DNA of 64,000 nucleotides from Blastomyces gilchristii SLH14081 (GCF_000003855.2 NW_003101673.1:1069900-1133899); one strand, 5' to 3'; positions 25,878 to 37,076 are shown, numbered from the stretch's first letter. A program made the numbers and translations. The notes: generated by a model not told the origin, from the letters alone.

Positions 25878-26499
25878 ATTATGAAGAATAATGAGAAGAA
25901 TGAGAAAGAGAAGAAAGATAATGAGTAGAAAAAGTTTTTTTCTTTTTATATTAGTTAGTTATAAGTTTGTAACTATTAGTTAATAATTGAAATTAATTTT
26001 GAGTTTTTAAAAATTATTGTATAAGTTGTAATCAATTATCAATGTCAGAAATAATATATATATATATATTTAACTATCATGTCACTATAATGTATAAGTA
26101 TCAACATTTTTTCAACATTGATATTCATAATATTAATATATTTTTAATAATATCATCTGATAATGCAATTTGATAACACTCTCTTTCATAATATTAATAT
26201 ATTTCAAGAAATATAACAGAGATTAATCAAGATTGTTTATTTACTTTTATATATTAATGATATTCAATCTGAGTTAGTACTAAAATTATAACTAAGCTAA
26301 GAAAGAAGATTATTTTCTCTTATATTAATTCTTCTTACATACATCAGTGATCAGTTATTGAAAATAAATTATTATCTTTTTCAAATTATTATTATATCTT
26401 CTGAATTCACTTCTTTCACTTCTTTTATTTCTATTAAAGATCTATAAACTCTTCAAGAAATCACTGTGAATCACAAAGTCTATGTTATTTACAATTCAA

Positions 26500-28850
26500 T
26501 ATAGAATGCTCTCTTTCAATCATGATAAATGATCACTTCATTCTTCACATCTGATTTCAGGTCATGAAATTTATGAAAAACTCAACACAAATACTGAGAT
26601 AAACTATAGAATAATTATCAACAGATTGCATTGTAGATTACTAAAGAGTTATCTCTCTGCTGTAATTACTGTAACTTTATTTAGAAATATTCATCATGAA
26701 CTGATCATAGCTCTGAAGAAATTTCTCAACACCTGAAGTCATCAGAATGCAGATAATAAAAGAAAAATAATCAGAAAATTACTACTGAGCTAAGAAGTTA
26801 CTCTATCAGATAATGATTTTTGATAATACTAACTTTCTAATTTGAAGAAAATTATGTAAAAACAATTATATATCAGTACTCTGATTTCATAACTCTTATC
26901 TGATAACTTCTGTGAATAATTACTTTATATATGTATATCTCTGAATCTTTCTCTTTGATTAATTGAAAACTCTGAATTCTGAACACTTCTTCAAATGCTT
27001 AATTCAAATCTTTATATTTCATATTAATTCTGTCTTCAGTTCAATCTCAAGATACACTACAAAGTCAATATACAATATCTAGAATCAGAGTTGAAGAATC
27101 ATTGAAGAGTGTCTCTCACAGTGAATACATGAACTAGTACAAATAATCTTACATTTATAAGAGTTATATGTTATTACATTGATGAGAACTAAACTTATCA
27201 AGAGACATTAATTGAATTTGAATCATTGATTAGTAGTTATACTGAGAATTATATAGCAGAGATATTAATGACTGTGATTAAAAATGACTATTAAAATATT
27301 AGTCTCAGTCTTCTTATAATTACAACTGATAATGCTGTGAATAACTACACTATAATGAACAGCTTAGAGTAAAAATTGACTTTGCATTTCTGAAATGATA
27401 AATAAGAACATATCTTCTGTATTACTCATATATTTAACTGTGATGCAAACACTGATAAAGAATCTTAATATTAAGATGAAGAATAATGAGATGGCTGATT
27501 CTTGAGATGAGAATGAGATGAAAGTGATTACTCAAGTAACTTTTACATTTACTTTGTAAAAGATAATATTTTTTAATAACACTTTTTGATATTGCTTTTT
27601 AATAATGCTTTTTGATAATACTACTGTTAATTTTGAATAGATTGACTAATAATTTAAATATCACAGATTCAAAACATTGCTAATGTGATTTGTATCTTCT
27701 CTAAACAATAACAATGATTTCATAATATTCAATAAATAAACAAATCAGTCACATTACTGAATATGATACAGAATGTTAAAATATGATAAAGTTCAATATA
27801 TAAGATAACTGTTCAGACTCTTCAATTATATCAGATGATTGATCATTGAGTGCAACACTCTGATTGAGAAAAGATTCAGACATTGAAACTTTCTGATATG
27901 AAGTGAACTCAGTTGAAATATGTGATTGATTTACTATTTCAGTTTTATAAGATAATAAAGACAGTCTCAATCACTTGTACATCAATGCTGCAGTCAGTCT
28001 GATGAGTGTATAACAGTTTATTTACTCATCTTAAGAAGCAGTTGAATCACTTAAAAAGAAATTCAGTCTGAGATAATGCTATAGTGCAGACTATTATTGC
28101 TGCAAGGAATAAACTGATATATTACTACAGCAAAACTGAACAATCTTTTACAGAGTACTATGCTATAGCAGCTCTACTAGATCTCTTCTGTTGAGTTAAT
28201 ATCTACACTTCTCAAGATTGAACAGAGAAGGAATGAGACTTATATATCAAATTAGTCTGAGACTACTACAATGTCAACTATCAGAGATTTGAATGAGCAG
28301 ATGTTTGAGATGTGAAGACAGTGAAATACAATTTTCTAGTAAGTAATGATCTTTGATAATACTTCATATCTCATAGAACTATAATACTAACTTTGAAACA
28401 GAACTTACATACATTGATTGCAACTGAAAATCAGACAAAACTACATGCTTATAAAACTGAATTTGACTGCTATCTTCAAGATGATTCAATAAATTTATAC
28501 ATCAAATCAATTCTAGAGTTATGAAAAATTGTTAAGAGTATATATTCAACTGTTACACTGATGACATGTGATATTCTGATAATTTCATTGACAGAGATGA
28601 GAATGAAGCAAAAGTTCAACTCAAGTTGAGATATTTATCACTATTATCAAGAACAATTACAAGAAGAAACAATCAAGAAACTCATGATTATAAAATATGA
28701 AATTATCAGATAGTTTAATACCTCTAATCACAGTATATCAGAGAAGTGTAGTTTTCATGAGAAAGTGAAGAATAAACTTGCACAAGAATGTATTTAGTTG
28801 TTTCATGAGCATTATCAATAATTGTTACCAAATTCTGATTATATAAGCAA
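26500..28850 (+). pseudogene. hAT transposase (copy A), RIP-inactivated
   Basis: The plus-strand frame, interrupted by stops, shows hAT hallmarks in order. TTDNAVNNYT (about 27321-27350) is the conserved DNAxNN region of the RNase H-like catalytic core. FCITHIFNCDAN (about 27417-27450) corresponds to the CxxHxxNL stretch. KLIYYYSKTEQSFTEYYAIAALLD (about 28106-28180; TEYYAIAALLD normally leads into LDPR). WDYYNVNYQRFEWADVWDV-like codons with TGA for Trp lie at 28260-28320. A probable GT-AG intron follows at about 28339-28404. The hATC dimerisation region (TEFDCYLQDDSINLYIK, then LELWKI) is at about 28455-28530. Trp codons are repeatedly TGA. The product would have catalysed cut-and-paste transposition of this family and its MITEs. 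Confidence 0.8.
27564..27622 (+). repeat. 13-bp tandem motif TAACACTTTTTGA, 4.5 copies
   Basis: Units start at 27564, 27577, 27590, 27603 and 27616 (the last partial), each of the form TAAYRCTTTTTRA. Shorter 1.5-unit versions occur at about 25552, 26814 and 28346 in this element, and in each MITE (about 19012-19028 in M2). The equivalent array in B2 is inverted at about 48370-48430. Confidence 0.7.
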
Positions 28851-29134
28851 TCACTGAATGAATTGAATGAGACTGATTTTAATCTTCAGTCTCAGTCTCA
28901 TTCTGATTTTGAAAGAATGATTATCTTTCACAGTTTATTCTGAGAAATTACTCTTATTTCACTGTTCTTGAATTAAATCTGGTCATTTTTCACACCATTT
29001 CTCTCAGAAATGGTCCATTTTCAGATTTTTTTGAGGCTTGGTCCTGGTGGGACTCACGCCAAGAAATGTATGAGACCAGATCAAATGAGATTAAATGTGA
29101 AATTCATGGTCCCGCCGGCCAGTCTAACTGAGAG

Positions 29135-31700
29135 TATTTTTGAACTCATTATTCTCACTCAATAAAAAGTTGATCAGACTGTTTTAATTGAGAAATTTAT
29201 TAAACTCTTTTGAATTAAAAAGTTAATCAGACTATTTCAATTAAGAGAATTCTAAGTCTGATTTCAATTGAAAAGTTAGTCAGACTATTTCAAAAGAAGA
29301 ATAAAAGACTTTTATATATAAAATACCTGATTTTTTCACACTAGTTCAGTAACTAGGTTAGATTTTTAAAGAGAATCTAATAAATTAAACTTGATTTTTA
29401 AGATAAATCAATAAAATCTTTACAATCTCTTTTTTGAAATATAGTGAGAAATAGTATAATATTAATTGATAATAAATCAGATAATATAACAGTTTTTGAG
29501 AGAAAAACTGATAAAAAATAAATCATTTTTTTACAGAGAAATTGATTAAAACTATTTAATTTTATTCTAAATCATTCAATTCTTTTCACATAATAAGTGT
29601 GCAACTCAAATCAGTTAATAAAGAGTGTAAAAAAGAATTAAGTATTAATAAAAGCTCTTCAATCACTGAAAAAGTAATTCTTACTTAAAAGAATATAAAA
29701 TTATAACAGAAAATAACTCTGTTTTTAATTCTTTGTAAGAATATTGTATAAAATCTAAAGAAAAACATCTTACTTTTTTAAGAGAAGTAAAAAACTATTT
29801 CTAAGATCTGTTTTTTTTTTTGTATTAACTGCTGTAGAAGAATGAGATAGAAACTACTAAGATATATACTACTGTATACTTTCTATCTAGACTTTCTCTC
29901 TTCAGAGTCTTGATATTATAGAGAATATAAGTCTGTTTCTATATAATAATATAAATATTATCAGCAGAATGTAGAGGAACTGATTATTTATATTTTAAAA
30001 TAGAAGACTTTGTCAATGATTATATTAATATAGAGTTAATTCTTAAATTTAATAGAAACCTAGTATTGCTGTTCTCAATCTCTTGCAGAATCTATTGAAT
30101 ATTGAGATATTAAAACTAGATTTAATATATCTCACTATGCAGAGATTAAAGACTCAGTCAGATCTTGAGATATACTGATTTTATAGTTATTAATATACTG
30201 TTAACTTATTATTCACTGATTATGTATTGAATACTGTTACTGAGATATCTTTTTGTGTTTTTCTATCAGAGATAGACCAGATTGAAAAGGATGATACAAG
30301 AGTGAGACTTAATGTTGATGTTTTGAAACATCAAAGATAAACAGGGTTTTCACAGAGATTACTTCTCAGATATCTTCACAATTACAGATCAAAGATCTTT
30401 TAAAATCAAGAACATTGATGCATATGACTAGGTCTCTTCACATTACAATTTGTATGGCAATTTGGCCCGGGGTTGTGATGTGATAGAGGTGAACAGGGAA
30501 TAATCTCACACAGGAGTTTCAAACAATATCTGGTTCATGTTTAACTGAATAACTTCACCATCACACAGGGTATGCAGTCAGCAATGGGGTCAAAATACTT
30601 GTATAATTGAGGGCTTTTCAATGAATCTATTAGCGGGTTCTTATTCAAAAAATTGAGCGAGTTCATGATGAAGCAGTTTGGCATTTGTTACAATTCTGAT
30701 AGTTAGTATAGTTCTTAATAATTTTATTCAGTCTGTTAAGCTATTAGCTATTAATTTTATTCTTAGTTCTGTATTTATATCTATATCAGTCTCTGCTATG
30801 TCTGTCAGTTCTAGATTATTAAGTTAACTATTAACTCATTTAACTGAAAGAATGTCTGAGAAGTTATTAAAGAAGCTATAGACTCTTATTAAATTATTTT
30901 ATACTTATAAGTTAGTCTTATAGAAGAGTTATCAGATTAATATAAAAATTAATATAAATTATAAAACTCTTCTTCTATAATTTTATAATACTATTTTTTC
31001 AGTTCTCTGTAGTTATTATATTAAAGAAGAAGACTTTTTTATTATCTGTATTAACACTCTGAATCAGTGTTATAAAGCTTGTATTAGTTATTATTATAAT
31101 AGCACTGAAAGTTACTACTTTTATTATAGAAGTAAGTTACTTTTTAATATAAAATATATTAATTTTAATACAATTAATTAATAGTTATACATAGTTAATA
31201 TCAGTAAGAAGAATAATAAAGTGAAAGAAAAAAAGTAAAAGAATAAAAAGAGAAAGAAAGTTAAGAAGAAGAGCTTATTCAAGAAGTACTCTACAGCTGA
31301 GAATATAGAAGCTAAAGTCTTGAAAAAAAACAGATAATAAGTATTAAATTAGTTAATAATTATGATATTAAGATTTTAACTCTTTATATTGAAAATGAGA
31401 CTCTGTACAAGAAGAATACAGTTCTGAAGATTAAATTCAGAACTATTATAAGCCTTCTTCAGATTACTCAAACTGTTCTTAAGAATAATATATAAGCTAA
31501 TAGAACAGAGTGAGATATTTTTTATTTTTTTTCTTACTTAGTTAGCTGATGCTTTTACACTGAAAAATGAATCTTTATATGTTTTTACATAGCTCTGCAA
31601 TGTCTTTGCACACAGAGGCTCGTGTGCATTAAGATATTTTTACATTCAACCTGAGGGATTAAACAGCACATTTTTCAAGCTGAATAAGCGAGCGCAAGCG
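29135..31700. other. AT-rich unassigned region between LINE and gene island
   Basis: The first part (29135-29500) may be the LINE 5' UTR, because it continues the sequence interrupted by hAT copy A. The rest is mutated repeat-like DNA. A plus-strand reading at about 31000-31150 (YIKEEDFFIICINTLNQC, then YKACISYYYN) has a Cys pattern suggestive of a decayed zinc-binding repeat protein, followed by a Lys-rich tail, but I cannot name it. A less mutated patch lies at 30430-30690. Composition returns to normal at about 31550-31740. Confidence 0.5.
30430..30690. other. Short patch of near-normal composition inside the AT-rich block
   Basis: About 260 bp with GG, CC and CG present (for example GGCCCGGGG near 30464-30472), flanked on both sides by sequence lacking them. 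No ORF or known element is recognised. It may be a unique-sequence remnant or a young short insertion. Confidence 0.4.
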
Positions 31701-31707
31701 AGCGATT
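31686..31707. repeat. GCGAGCG duplication at the edge of the gene island
   Basis: GCGAGCGCAAGCGAGCG is a direct repeat of GCGAGCG spaced by CAA, at the boundary between mutated DNA and the monooxygenase 3' region. It is the first CG-rich sequence after the AT block. Its meaning is unknown; it may be the end of an unrecognised element. Confidence 0.35.
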
Positions 31708-31738
31708 GAGGCTTGTTTAAAATAAAATAAAATAAAAA

Positions 31739-33115
31739 TTATTGCTCCTCTCCGGTCAGCTCCCTAAACCGATCCTCAGCAGTCTTAACATCTGCCTCCA
31801 AGTCATGGAACCAGATCAACGGAAGCCTCCTGTTCGCATAATCTGTGAGTTTCTGTATGTCATGGCCAAATTCTGGATGGTCCAGGAAATAGGCAAGGAG
31901 AACCTCCTGGCTCTCTTGGACCACAGCCTGCGCCCGAGGCTGGCGGATGGAATTGTACACCTCAAAAGCAATCTCAAGTTGGTCTGGCTTCTCTACTAGA
32001 CCAAGAAGTCTGGACAGCACCAACGCATCCTCCAGCCCTAGCCCTGCTCCGGCTGCCTGGCTCGGACTTGAGGCATGGGCCGAATCCCCTAGGAGGCAAA
32101 CATGGCCGCGATAGTATGTTGAGGTGTAGGGATGGTGGAATAGAGGCCACCGGACAGGCTTTGTGTTCTATCTATTTTGTTAACCACATCGCTGTAAATC
32201 CACATTCTGCGCATTCTGCGCATTTGAAAAGAAAAATAGAAGAAAGGCCTTACGTACGTCGTCTAGTAGCTCTATTAGTCGTTGATCAAACCCATCAAAA
32301 TCAGAAAGCATTTCGTCCCTTGAAACCTGTATCGCCGTTTGCTCCCTTCCCCAGGACCGCTCGTCCTGGATGAAAACAACTACATTCACCTCTTCTCCCT
32401 TCGAGATCGGATATATTACACACCCCCGTCCCTCGCCCATGTACCACTTTGCATTTTCGGCATACGAACCAAGTATCCGCTTGGCTTCTTGCATCGGGAC
32501 GATGCATCTGTAGACATATGTATTGCAGTACCTTGCAACGATTTCCTCCGGATATCCCCTCTCTAGTACCACCCCCCTGGTGATCCCCTTGATACCATCG
32601 CAGCCTAGAACGGCGTCGACCGCAAGAGCATCGCCGTTGGAAAACGTCAAGTATACCTGTTTCTTCCCCTCCACCTGCTCAACATGCACTACCCTCTTGC
32701 CAAACTCCACAGTTCCCTCCGGTATAAGCGTGCTCATCACCTCCAGCAGCGCCTTGCGATGCGCACTACTCCTCTCAAAATTCGGATGCGAAACCGACCC
32801 GCCGCGCCAGCCATCTACAGCCCCAAACCCCTGCGCAACACTTAGTATCTCAAACTGCTCATGCAGCCTGTCGTGGCATGCATTCCCGACCTTGATCTTG
32901 TCGTACATTTTCGCAAAGTGCGCGTCCATGAGCTCCATCGCCCGCAGCGCGTTGGGACCCATCCCGATCCCCGCGCCAATAGCATCGAATTGTAGCGCGG
33001 CTTCATAGATTTTATAGGACACGTTTTGCTTGCGGAGGCCGATGGCGAGGGCGAGACCGGCTATGCCTGCGCCGATAATGGCGATGGTGAAGGACGGGTC
33101 GGTCGGTGATGCCAT
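31739..33115 (-). CDS. FAD-dependent monooxygenase, salicylate hydroxylase-like
   Basis: This is a class A flavoprotein monooxygenase, predicted to hydroxylate an aromatic or polyketide-like substrate using FAD, NAD(P)H and O2 in the cytosol. The start chosen is ATG at 33113-33115 (MASPTDPSFT); upstream in-frame codons only translate an A-rich leader. Exon 1 is 33115-32258 (286 codons). Exon 2 is most simply 32167-31739, giving 428 aa, normal for the family; the acceptor could also lie 9 nt further in. Motifs: Rossmann GxGxxG in IIGAGIAG (residues 14-20), ribose-binding Glu in YEAA (E38), the DG motif in LGCDGIKG (170-177), and the second FAD motif LLGDSAHA (311-318) encoded just after the intron, preceded by WPLFHHP. 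The next gene on the same strand is a Zn2Cys6 regulator 1.9 kb upstream. The substrate cannot be inferred. It appears intact. Confidence 0.9.
32168..32257 (-). other. Intron of the FAD monooxygenase gene
   Basis: The donor is GTACGT (minus strand, from 32257). The acceptor most likely ends ATAG at 32168, giving an in-frame join LLDD-NTKPVRWPLF; an acceptor 9 nt downstream (AAAG) also keeps frame. The acceptor after TTTACAG near 32200 would put a stop in frame. The splice is inferred from frame and family alignment only. Confidence 0.65.
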
Positions 33116-34979
33116 GATTTTTTTTTTTTCTTTTTTTCTTTTCTTTTTTTTCGGATATGATGGGTCAAAGTATTTAATATATGTATTAATAGGCTTGCTC
33201 TCGAAGACCTTGACCGTAAAAGTTCCACGAACGAAAAAGGCTTCATCCATTCATTATAAATAATGTGTGTATGTCATTTGGAGTCTGTCAGACCTGCTGT
33301 ATATATATAGTATTGTGTCGTGCGACTATTATATTAACTGCCCTCTCAAATAACTACTAAATAGATTCCTCCCGCCCCGGGTCTCTCTGGGTGACATTAT
33401 TGTAGCCTCATCAGCCCACACTTCCTTGCCATGCCTGCCTCCCACGCACGCACACACTCCTCGCATCAACTACACCACGGCATGTGTGCCACTGGTAAAT
33501 TCCGCTCGTTCGTGAAGCTGTGCATTAATAATAATGTCATTTTGGAACAAAGGATGCGCCGCCAGAGGTGGCGGCGGCGGTGGTGGTGGTGGTGGGGGGA
33601 GACCCCTCGCGAGGCGCAAGGTGCAAACGTTGGGAGGGGAGGAAATAATAATACCGAAGATTCTTACAAGGCCATGCCCCTGCTAGTCCGGCTGCATAAT
33701 GCCGACGGTGCCCATGATGGAGCTGCTTGCACTTTTATTATTCTTATTATCATTGTCATTATCATTATTATTAGCGTGAAATCGAGGAGACACGACATGC
33801 ATCGTGGATGCACAGTGGTGTTTATTTATGGCCTTCTAGCGAGACTCTCGATATATATTTATTTGTTTAAACTGTCCGATCCCTCAAGAGGTTGAAAATC
33901 CTTGGAACAACTAATCACGTACCCCTATGTTTTTGTATCTTACGGGGGTATCCTCAAGTAAGTTCTGGGCTAGCCAGGCGTTGAAGGAAGACAGTCATCA
34001 ATTTGATATAGAACAAAGCAACTCGGCGCTTGAGCTAATTTCTAACCTATTCGCATAGCACTATATACAATGGCCAGCTACCCAGATCCCTCTCCTTCGA
34101 GTTCCGCCGCTGCTTGTACTGTACAATTACCAACTCGCTCCTGCTTGAGAGAAGAATCTAGCTTGTTGCTGCGAATTTCATGTTGTGGGTTGCTGGCAAC
34201 CTCGCGATACGATAAGAAATTCCGCAACCAGCCAAACACGCCCCACATCTATTGGTGACGGGTGATAATATACGAGTCCATTCCTGCGCCGTAGGTGTCG
34301 ATGTTATCCTGCCCGCTGTCCTGTGTCAATGGCTATGCGGAACTCCTCAATGCTCCACTGACAAACCAGCCAACCTCCCGCTGCTGTACGGAGAACCCCC
34401 TCTCACCACTTCAGAGATTCCTCTGGAGCAGTGTAGTCAACCTATTCGCATGGTGCTCGCATTGGGAAATGATTTTCATTTCAACAGAAAGCCGATTAAC
34501 AGTTTCGGTTAAATTCGCGGTTCGCGCCTACAAGGCGTCCACTCTGATAGGTTCCGGCCACGGGACTAGAAAAGCGACATGTTAGGCATTTACGTACCTA
34601 ATTCATCGTCACAAGGATTGGTAGCCATGGGCCTTTCATTACTAACTTACATGCAGGAGGAGAGAAAGCACAAGCACATGGTTACCTATAGCAGGCTAGT
34701 GCTGTTTACTTAAGGGCCTTCCTAGATATCTCAGCATGCAGAATATATGGAAGCGGGATCCCAGTGCACAAATGTATAAAAGAACTTTGTCCGGATATGA
34801 CCTTGACGTTAATACACCAACCCCCAAACTTTTCCATATGATTAATGCTGGTTGCGGTTCGTCTTTTGAATTTGCGGATGCATACATCCGCAACAACGTG
34901 CGGTGCGGGGTACAGAGTGACGTGTCTCATACAACGGGTTGATATTGCGGGTTCCTTTTCGAAAAGGGAACTATTAAGA
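33116..34979. other. Intergenic region with microsatellites, no supported gene
   Basis: It holds a GGC/GGT run at about 33565-33599, ATT/ATC repeats at about 33735-33775, and several short open frames (for example 33431-33895, 34070-34258 and 34252-34512). None has a domain or a convincing coding composition. Composition is normal with CG present, so this is unique non-repetitive DNA. It contains the 5' region of the monooxygenase gene and the 3' region of the regulator. Confidence 0.6.
33118..33150 (-). promoter_or_regulatory. A-rich leader directly upstream of the monooxygenase ATG
   Basis: The minus strand shows a nearly pure A tract with scattered G immediately before the ATG, typical of unstructured A-rich 5' leaders. 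A TATATATA box lies further up at 33300-33308, about 190 bp from the start codon. Confidence 0.5.
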
Positions 34980-37076
34980 TTATTTATTGCGCAAGATAGC
35001 CGTCCACGTCTTGTTGTCCATCCCGGCGACCATCGGAGAATACGTGAAGTTGAAATCATTCGATGTGATGGGCTCAATCGGACTGGTCCCAATTAGATTT
35101 ATCGGAAATGAATACGGGTTTCCCGTGCCTGATATATGCCAGTCTCCCGAAGCTTTACTTGAGCAGACGATAGACTGGGGTATCGATCCATATTGCTCTG
35201 TCATCGATTGGAGTTCAACCACCACCACCGCCCATGTCCGCATCGTGCCTGGAAGTCTTGGGTTATGGAGTTGCCTCGACATTAGACCTGCAAGTTCTCG
35301 AAGAAGAACTTGAGAGCCAGATAAATCTCGCGACCCCGCATGGCGATTGACATGGCAGAGAATGTCCAGGACCAGGGTCATTGCAGACATTAAGGTATAA
35401 AACACGTCCCACCAAGTCAGCGCATTGAACTGATTATACGCTTCCAACTTGAGTAGAATTGCGCCCAAGGCCCGCGCGGATTCAACGCATGTTTCCGATA
35501 CTGTGTATAGGCTCTGCGGCAGCTGCTCGTTGGCGGCTTTGGATAAGCCCATTGCCCTGCGCAGCAACGCTGGCTTGGAGATTAAAACTACTACATAGTT
35601 AAACTGCGCGTGAAGTAGAAGTACGGGCCTTTGAGAGGACGGGGCCAGCGAATCAGTAACCTCGAGACGCAAGTGAGGAGGCAGGTTTTCTTTCCACTGG
35701 TTAAGGTCCCGTAGAATACCAGCTTCCGGCGACAGCGGCCTTCTGTATGCGTCCTCACCCGACATGATTCCCGTCCCCGCTTGATTCAACGCTTTGCACG
35801 TTGACGCCAAAAGCAACACTAGCTGCTGTGACCATTTCATAAAGTCCTGAGGGTAATGGCCGGCAAAGCCTATAATCCTTTCATTTGGATGGCTGGTCGG
35901 CGTCGTCACATCCCCGATGGCGCTGGGGCGATCGTACGATGAGACCTGCATTAGCTCAAATGCATACAAGGTCCACCAGAGTTGCTTCCCGAGCTCCCTT
36001 CGTAGGGGGCCTTGTAGGTGTTTGACGTCGCGATGTAGTCCGATGGCAAAGGCGACACGAATTGCTGTTCCGGTGAGATTCCAACAAGCATCTCGATGGT
36101 TTGTATTGTGTAAATGTAAAGCCGATAGCATGAGGGCTTGGATCGTGGAAAGATTTGTCGTAAAGAGCACAGCTGGGAGCAGTGCTTGAACGTATCGCCA
36201 CCATCTCCGCTCTACCTCTTCTGACACGGTAATGGGGCCGCCGCGGCAAGATAGAATAAGGACACATAGCAAGGTGCAAAGCCAGGCAGGATCTGTAGTC
36301 GAAGCTGTCACAGACCATATTTCGTACGCCTCGCGAAACGAGCCTTCGTGTAGCACTGGGAAGTCAAAGTGTATTATATCGAAGTAAGCGTCTACTAGCG
36401 GGTCCAGGATAGACACATCATTATTCCTCAGAAGATGTGAGAGAGAGATACAATCGCTGGGCACATTGTGCAGCTCCCTAATTCCTCGCAGATCCTTCCC
36501 ACTGCCCGTTTGATGAGCGCTGGCCTCGGATGTGCTGGGATGGTCAGCGGCGTTGCGGCCGAACATTGTAAACTCGAAGTTAACATAGCTTCCCAGCAGC
36601 ATCCGCAATTTGCGATGGAGTTCAAATGAGCTGGACGGCCCAATGTATTGGATTTGACCCTGCTGATCTGGAAACAGTGAAACGGCACATTCATCCTCCT
36701 GTGTATTGGCGGGCTTCGTCGGCTTCTTCTCCTCTTCCGCGTCTGCAACGGCCTCATCATGATTAGGGAGCGAGATGTCCAGAGATTTGCCCAATTTCAC
36801 TATCTCATCATTGCTGGATAGGTTGGCTTCCGGCACAAGGCCTTTGACTAGAGATTCTAGAAGGGCGAGTCTGTTGCGAAGGGTCTCATCGCTGCCATAT
36901 ATCCGCTGCTTGCGCGGGTGGTTGGTGCTGCACACGATTCCGTTTATTTGGCAATAGCGACAAGCTGGTTGACCTCGAACTCTGTCGCACTTTTGCTTCC
37001 TCGATTTGCACTTATCGCAGCTTATCTCGGTGCGTTTCCGTTTATCAGGAGGCACGCGCCTCTTATTTTTCTCCAT
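34980..37076 (-). CDS. Zn2Cys6 fungal-specific transcription factor, 698 aa
   Basis: A single uninterrupted exon encodes a nuclear Gal4-type regulator. The basic N-terminus KRRVPPDKRKR precedes the binuclear zinc cluster C20-x2-C23-x6-C30-x8-C39-x2-C42-x6-C49 with all six cysteines. A short leucine-rich coiled coil follows (about 64-80, LRNRLALLESLVKGL), then an acidic Lys/Glu linker (105-130). The fungal-specific domain (Fungal_trans, Pfam PF04082 type) spans about 220-400: YFDIIHFDFPVLHEGSF (231-247), GLHRD (346-350), LWWTLYAFEL (366-375) and YDRPSAI (381-387), where most relatives have GRP. The C-terminal part is helical and rich in Leu. Length and architecture are normal. Target genes are unknown. 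The closest neighbour is the FAD monooxygenase on the same strand, which makes local co-regulation plausible but untested. Confidence 0.93.
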   Translation of the reverse strand: MEKNKRRVPPDKRKRTEISCDKCKSRKQKCDRVRGQPACRYCQINGIVCSTNHPRKQRIYGSDETLRNRLALLESLVKGLVPEANLSSNDEIVKLGKSLDISLPNHDEAVADAEEEKKPTKPANTQEDECAVSLFPDQQGQIQYIGPSSSFELHRKLRMLLGSYVNFEFTMFGRNAADHPSTSEASAHQTGSGKDLRGIRELHNVPSDCISLSHLLRNNDVSILDPLVDAYFDIIHFDFPVLHEGSFREAYEIWSVTASTTDPAWLCTLLCVLILSCRGGPITVSEEVERRWWRYVQALLPAVLFTTNLSTIQALMLSALHLHNTNHRDACWNLTGTAIRVAFAIGLHRDVKHLQGPLRRELGKQLWWTLYAFELMQVSSYDRPSAIGDVTTPTSHPNERIIGFAGHYPQDFMKWSQQLVLLLASTCKALNQAGTGIMSGEDAYRRPLSPEAGILRDLNQWKENLPPHLRLEVTDSLAPSSQRPVLLLHAQFNYVVVLISKPALLRRAMGLSKAANEQLPQSLYTVSETCVESARALGAILLKLEAYNQFNALTWWDVFYTLMSAMTLVLDILCHVNRHAGSRDLSGSQVLLRELAGLMSRQLHNPRLPGTMRTWAVVVVELQSMTEQYGSIPQSIVCSSKASGDWHISGTGNPYSFPINLIGTSPIEPITSNDFNFTYSPMVAGMDNKTWTAILRNK

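Larger units (their letters stand above)
23385..29126 (+). mobile_element. Complete two-gene hAT DNA transposon (copy A), 5.74 kb
   Basis: The termini are TAGACTGGCCG (23385) and CGGCCAGTCTA (29116-29126). The 8-bp target duplications are ACTAAGAG (23377-23384) and ACTGAGAG (29127-29134), one transition apart. The cargo reads on the plus strand: an accessory zinc/coiled-coil ORF (25113-25877), then a hAT transposase (about 26500-28850). A-rich and ATC/ATT repeat tracts lie upstream of the first gene. Three further copies of the family lie at 44783-, 46868- and 59284-. Every copy is RIP-mutated and defective. Confidence 0.92.

Noticed and set aside
32523..33008. 161-aa plus-strand frame opposite the FAD monooxygenase
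   Set aside because: It is a shadow frame on the other strand of a well-supported gene.
33565..33600. Gly-rich coding region (GGC/GGT run)
   Set aside because: It is a simple repeat within an unsupported frame. No homologous protein features surround it.
36428..36760. 110-aa Arg-rich minus-strand frame
   Set aside because: It is an alternative frame within the Zn2Cys6 regulator gene on the same strand.
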